From positions 19,284-83,283 of the forward strand of contig NZ_BAAAQN010000056.1 of NCBI RefSeq assembly GCF_039531695.1: 64,000 nucleotides of DNA, given 5' to 3'. The translations under genes and the position numbers were made by a program. The DNA comes from Catenulispora yoronensis (lineage in GTDB: Bacteria; Actinomycetota; Actinomycetes; Streptomycetales; Catenulisporaceae). Below are positions 61,782 to 64,000 of this stretch, one piece after another. The stretch's first letter is position 1. Each line of letters opens with the position of its first letter. The notes beneath the pieces were generated by a model that saw only the letters and a list, made by a program, of their open reading frames with translations, searched no databases and was not told where the DNA came from.

Positions 61782-63317
61782 ATGGCCGAAACCCGCCAGG
61801 GCGCCGCGCCCGGTGAGAGCTCCGACATCGTCACCCCTGCGGATGCCCGCTACCCGGCCCTGACCGAGGGCTACAACCACCGCTTCGTCGGCACTCCCGA
61901 CGAGGTCTGGCTGGTCCGCGACACCGCGCAGGTCGTGGCGGCCGTCGAGAACGCCGTGGCCACCGGGCGGCGTGTCGCGGTCCGCAGCGGTGGTCACTGC
62001 TTCGAGGACTTCACTACTACTCCCGACATCCGTCTGCTGATCGACGTCTCCGGACTCGACCATGTCGGGTTCGACGCGGAGCGTCGGGCGTTCGTTGTCG
62101 GCGCCGGTGCGCGTCTGGAGAAGGTCTACCGGTCGCTGCATGCCGGCTGGGGCGTCACCATCCCCGGTGGTACCTGTTTTGACGTGGGTGTCGGCGGCCA
62201 CTTCGCCGGGGGCGGCTATGGGCCGTTGTCTCGGCGCGACGGGCTGGTCGTGGACCATCTGGAGGCGGTGGAGGTGGTGGTGGTCGACGGTGATGGGCGG
62301 GCGCGCGTCGTCGTCGGGTCGCGGGATCCTGGGGATCCCCACCACGACCTTTGGTGGGCCCACGCCGGTGGCGGTGGCGGCACGTTCGGTGTCGTGACCC
62401 GCTACTGGCTGCGGACGCCCGGTGCGTTGTCGCTCGACCCGTCCGAGCTGCTTCCGCCGGCGCCGGCGGCGGTTCGGCGCCGGGATGTCGTCTGGTCCTG
62501 GGATGGGTTCAGCGAGCAGGACTTTCATACGCTGCTGCGCAACTACTTCACCTGGTACGAGGAGAATAGCGCGCCGGATTCGCCCAGTGCGCCGCTGTGG
62601 AGCAACCTGATCGTCATGCACCGCGCGGGCTCGGTGCTCATGTTGACGTCGGTGATCCCTGACGACGCGCCGGATGCAGAGAAGCTGCTGGGGGCGCATA
62701 TCGAGGCGATTGTCAGCAACCTCAGCGCGGCGCCGATGTCCGACACCGGGGAGGTGGTGCCGTGGATGGAGTCGTGGATGCCGTCCTACAACTGGCCTGC
62801 CGATCCGGCTGGGCGCTATAAGCACAAGGCTGCTTACCTGCGCCGGGGGCATACGGATGGGCAGATTGCGACGATTTACAGGTACCTGACGATGCCTGAG
62901 CACCTGAATCCGATGGGGTGTTTGGTGCTTACCGGGTTCGGGGGGCAGGTCAACGCTGTTGCGCCTGATGCTACGGCGGTTGCTCAGCGCGATGCGATCA
63001 TCAAGGCGTCGTACAGCACGGGGATGTGGACTGAGAGGGAGGAGGATGAGGCGAATATTGGGTGGGTGCGGGCGTTCTACGGTGAGGTTTTTCAGCACAG
63101 TGGTGGGGTGCCGGTGCCGGATGGGGTGGTGGATGGTTCGTACATCAGCTATCCCGATGGTGACCTGGCTGATCCGGAGTGGAACCGCTCGGGGATGGGG
63201 TGGGAGGAGCTGTACTTCGGGGGGAACTATCCGCGTCTTCAGCGGGTGAAGCAGCGTTTTGATCCGGGGGACGTGTTTCGGCATGCGTTGTCGGTGCGGT
63301 TGCCTTCAGGAGGTTGA
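61782..63317 (+). CDS. BBE-type FAD-linked oxidoreductase, bicovalent
   Basis: 511 residues, ATG after AGAAGGGA. AVRSGGHCFEDF gives the FAD-binding His and IPGGTCFDVGVGGHFAGGGYG supplies the Cys for the second covalent bond. WWAHAGGGGGTFGVVTRYW and RFDPGDVFRHALSV complete the fold. Bicovalent members such as AknOx or Dbv29 oxidise bulky substrates. Codon use in the last third is noticeably less GC3-rich than in its neighbours. Probably a late oxidation step of the cluster and its last gene. Confidence 0.9.
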   Translation: MAETRQGAAPGESSDIVTPADARYPALTEGYNHRFVGTPDEVWLVRDTAQVVAAVENAVATGRRVAVRSGGHCFEDFTTTPDIRLLIDVSGLDHVGFDAERRAFVVGAGARLEKVYRSLHAGWGVTIPGGTCFDVGVGGHFAGGGYGPLSRRDGLVVDHLEAVEVVVVDGDGRARVVVGSRDPGDPHHDLWWAHAGGGGGTFGVVTRYWLRTPGALSLDPSELLPPAPAAVRRRDVVWSWDGFSEQDFHTLLRNYFTWYEENSAPDSPSAPLWSNLIVMHRAGSVLMLTSVIPDDAPDAEKLLGAHIEAIVSNLSAAPMSDTGEVVPWMESWMPSYNWPADPAGRYKHKAAYLRRGHTDGQIATIYRYLTMPEHLNPMGCLVLTGFGGQVNAVAPDATAVAQRDAIIKASYSTGMWTEREEDEANIGWVRAFYGEVFQHSGGVPVPDGVVDGSYISYPDGDLADPEWNRSGMGWEELYFGGNYPRLQRVKQRFDPGDVFRHALSVRLPSGG

Positions 63318-63464
63318 GAGAAGGGGCTTGAGAGCCTAAGAGTAGAGTTAAGAGCTTAAGAGCAAAGTCAAAGGCAGGTGCCTCCGGCGGGCCTCTGATC
63401 CCTCGGAGAACTGGCGCTAGTCCATAGGTGGGCCCGGCTAGTCCCTGCGCTGGCGGTTTGTGAG
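63318..63464. other. Intergenic region after the last cluster gene
   Basis: Starts with degenerate repeats (GAGAGCCTAAGAGTAGAGTTAAGAGC type, 63330-63370). No gene is seen. It leads into a set of inverted repeats. Confidence 0.45.
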
Positions 63465-63469
63465 GTGGG

Positions 63470-63662
63470 GGTTTGTTCCCCTCGCTCACGTCGGCAGCCC
63501 TACGGGTACAGCACCGCCGCCCAGGTATCAAGTCCATGCCGCTGCGGTGATGCTTATTGGGCTGCGGTTGGGTGTGCATGAACTTGACACCTGGTCGGCG
63601 GTACTGTAGGCAAAGCCCTGCCGACGTGACCGAGGAGAACAAACCAAAAACCCAGGGAGAGG
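63470..63662. repeat. Inverted-repeat element A
   Basis: The left arm (GGTTTGTTCCCCTCGCTCACG ... GGTATCAAGTCCATG, about 63470-63539) is mirrored imperfectly by 63577-63645 (CATGAACTTGACACC ... GAGGAGAACAAACC). The whole could fold into one long hairpin of about 65 base pairs with mismatches. It contains no gene. Confidence 0.75.
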
Positions 63663-63804
63663 ACTGAAGGACTCGGTGGCCGAGGCGGTCGCTTCAACCT
63701 TCCGGCCGCCGGTGGAGCAGGCCTTCGGCTGGCGGTTTTGCTCTGAACCTTCCTGGCGGCCGTAGTGCGCAGGGCGCCCAGCCCCCTACCCAGTGATTGT
63801 CAGC

Positions 63805-63874
63805 CCTCTCCCTGGGGGTTTGGGTTTGTTCTCCTCGGTCACGTCGGCAGGGCTTTGCCTACAGTACCGCCGAC
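63805..63874. repeat. Third copy of the repeat arm, beside the IS transposase
   Basis: About 70 bases that are the near-exact reverse complement of 63594-63662 (both contain GTCGGCGGTACTGTAGGCAA on opposite strands). The GC-rich DNA between (63663-63804) has no gene. The copy lies 16 bases from the transposase stop, so it is probably part of, or derived from, the IS end. Confidence 0.8.
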
Positions 63875-63889
63875 AGGGCTTTTGCGTTC

Positions 63890-64000
63890 TCATGGGTTGG
63901 TTTGTATGCCTAGTAGTTTCAGGGTGTGGTTGCGGTGGTCGCGCATGTGGTCGGTGGCGGCGGCGATGTTGGTCCAGCCGGTGAGTTTGAGTAGGGCGAT
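63890..64000 (-). CDS. IS transposase (ISAs1-like), C-terminal 36 residues only
   Basis: The reverse strand is open from the window edge to a TGA at 63890-63892. The peptide LLKLTGWTNIAAATDHMRDHR ends LKLLGIQTNP. The LTGxTNIAAA...RDH pattern is that of the C-terminus of ISAs1-family transposases. The rest of the gene lies outside the window, so its integrity is unknown. It marks an insertion sequence at the right boundary of the cluster. Confidence 0.65.
   Translation of the reverse strand: MALLKLTGWTNIAAATDHMRDHRNHTLKLLGIQTNP

Noticed and set aside
63470..63662. Possible CRISPR array near the right end
   Set aside because: The copies are in alternating orientation, few and unevenly spaced, and no cas genes are near. 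They are inverted repeats, not direct repeats with spacers.
63663..63804. Possible tRNA or structured RNA between the repeat arms
   Set aside because: Short stems are possible (CCTTCCGGCCGCC type), but no cloverleaf, anticodon arm or TTCGAAT-like loop could be drawn.

Overview
The window is very GC-rich, uses GTG starts often, and carries actinobacterial family types throughout: TetR, MerR and AraC regulators, a Tat-exported multicopper oxidase, ricin-lectin glycosidases, a ChoD-like GMC oxidase and an ECF sigma factor with a long C-terminal extension. It is chromosomal DNA of a filamentous actinomycete. A Catenulisporales- or Streptomyces-like host would fit, but the sequence does not fix the genus. 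One 97-base assembly gap (21553-21649) lies inside a hexanucleotide repeat.

Left part (1 to about 15.6 kb) is ordinary accessory chromosome. It holds a truncated HTH gene, a RecD2-type helicase, an SDR, a secreted trypsin-like protease with a textbook sigma-70 promoter, a MerR regulator, a TetR/DUF1348 divergent pair with two matching palindromic operators, a PPOX-fold enzyme, a secreted GH30 glycosidase with a ricin-type lectin and tandem DasR-like operators, a Tat-exported protein, a response regulator whose partner histidine kinase is decayed, and an SDR/TetR pair.

Right part (about 15.9 to 63.3 kb) looks like one large orphan natural-product gene cluster. Its most recognisable piece is a beta-tyrosine cassette: an MIO-type tyrosine 2,3-aminomutase (51956-53587), an HpaB/SgcC-type FADH2-dependent hydroxylase (50364-51893), a C-A-PCP NRPS module (53600-56935) whose A-domain pocket reads D-P-A-Q-L-M-L-A-A-K, and a separate active condensation enzyme (39890-41224). 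Around it are a free carrier protein, an SgcJ-like NTF2 protein, an epoxide hydrolase, a cyclase-family hydrolase, a P450, a PhyH dioxygenase, two acyl-CoA-dehydrogenase-fold flavoproteins, a GMC oxidase with a DUF5987 partner, a molybdopterin oxidoreductase, a multicopper oxidase, two BBE-type flavoproteins, three methyltransferases, two MFS exporters, an acyltransferase and two paralogous AraC regulators. No polyketide synthase is present, so the beta-tyrosine unit is probably attached to a scaffold made in an unrecognised way or encoded elsewhere.

The main new observation is a 19-bp promoter element, CCGCA(A/T/C)-N6-GATGCC in the direction of transcription. It occurs at twelve sites between 17.5 and 61.7 kb, mostly 55-92 bases before a start codon and oriented towards the gene. 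I found no copy in the upstream regions of the left part. It ties these scattered operons into one regulon and sets the likely cluster limits; one or both AraC paralogues are the natural candidates to bind it.

The region is also rich in short tandem repeats, both between genes and as in-frame expansions in protein linkers. It ends in a set of inverted repeats beside the 3' end of an insertion-sequence transposase.
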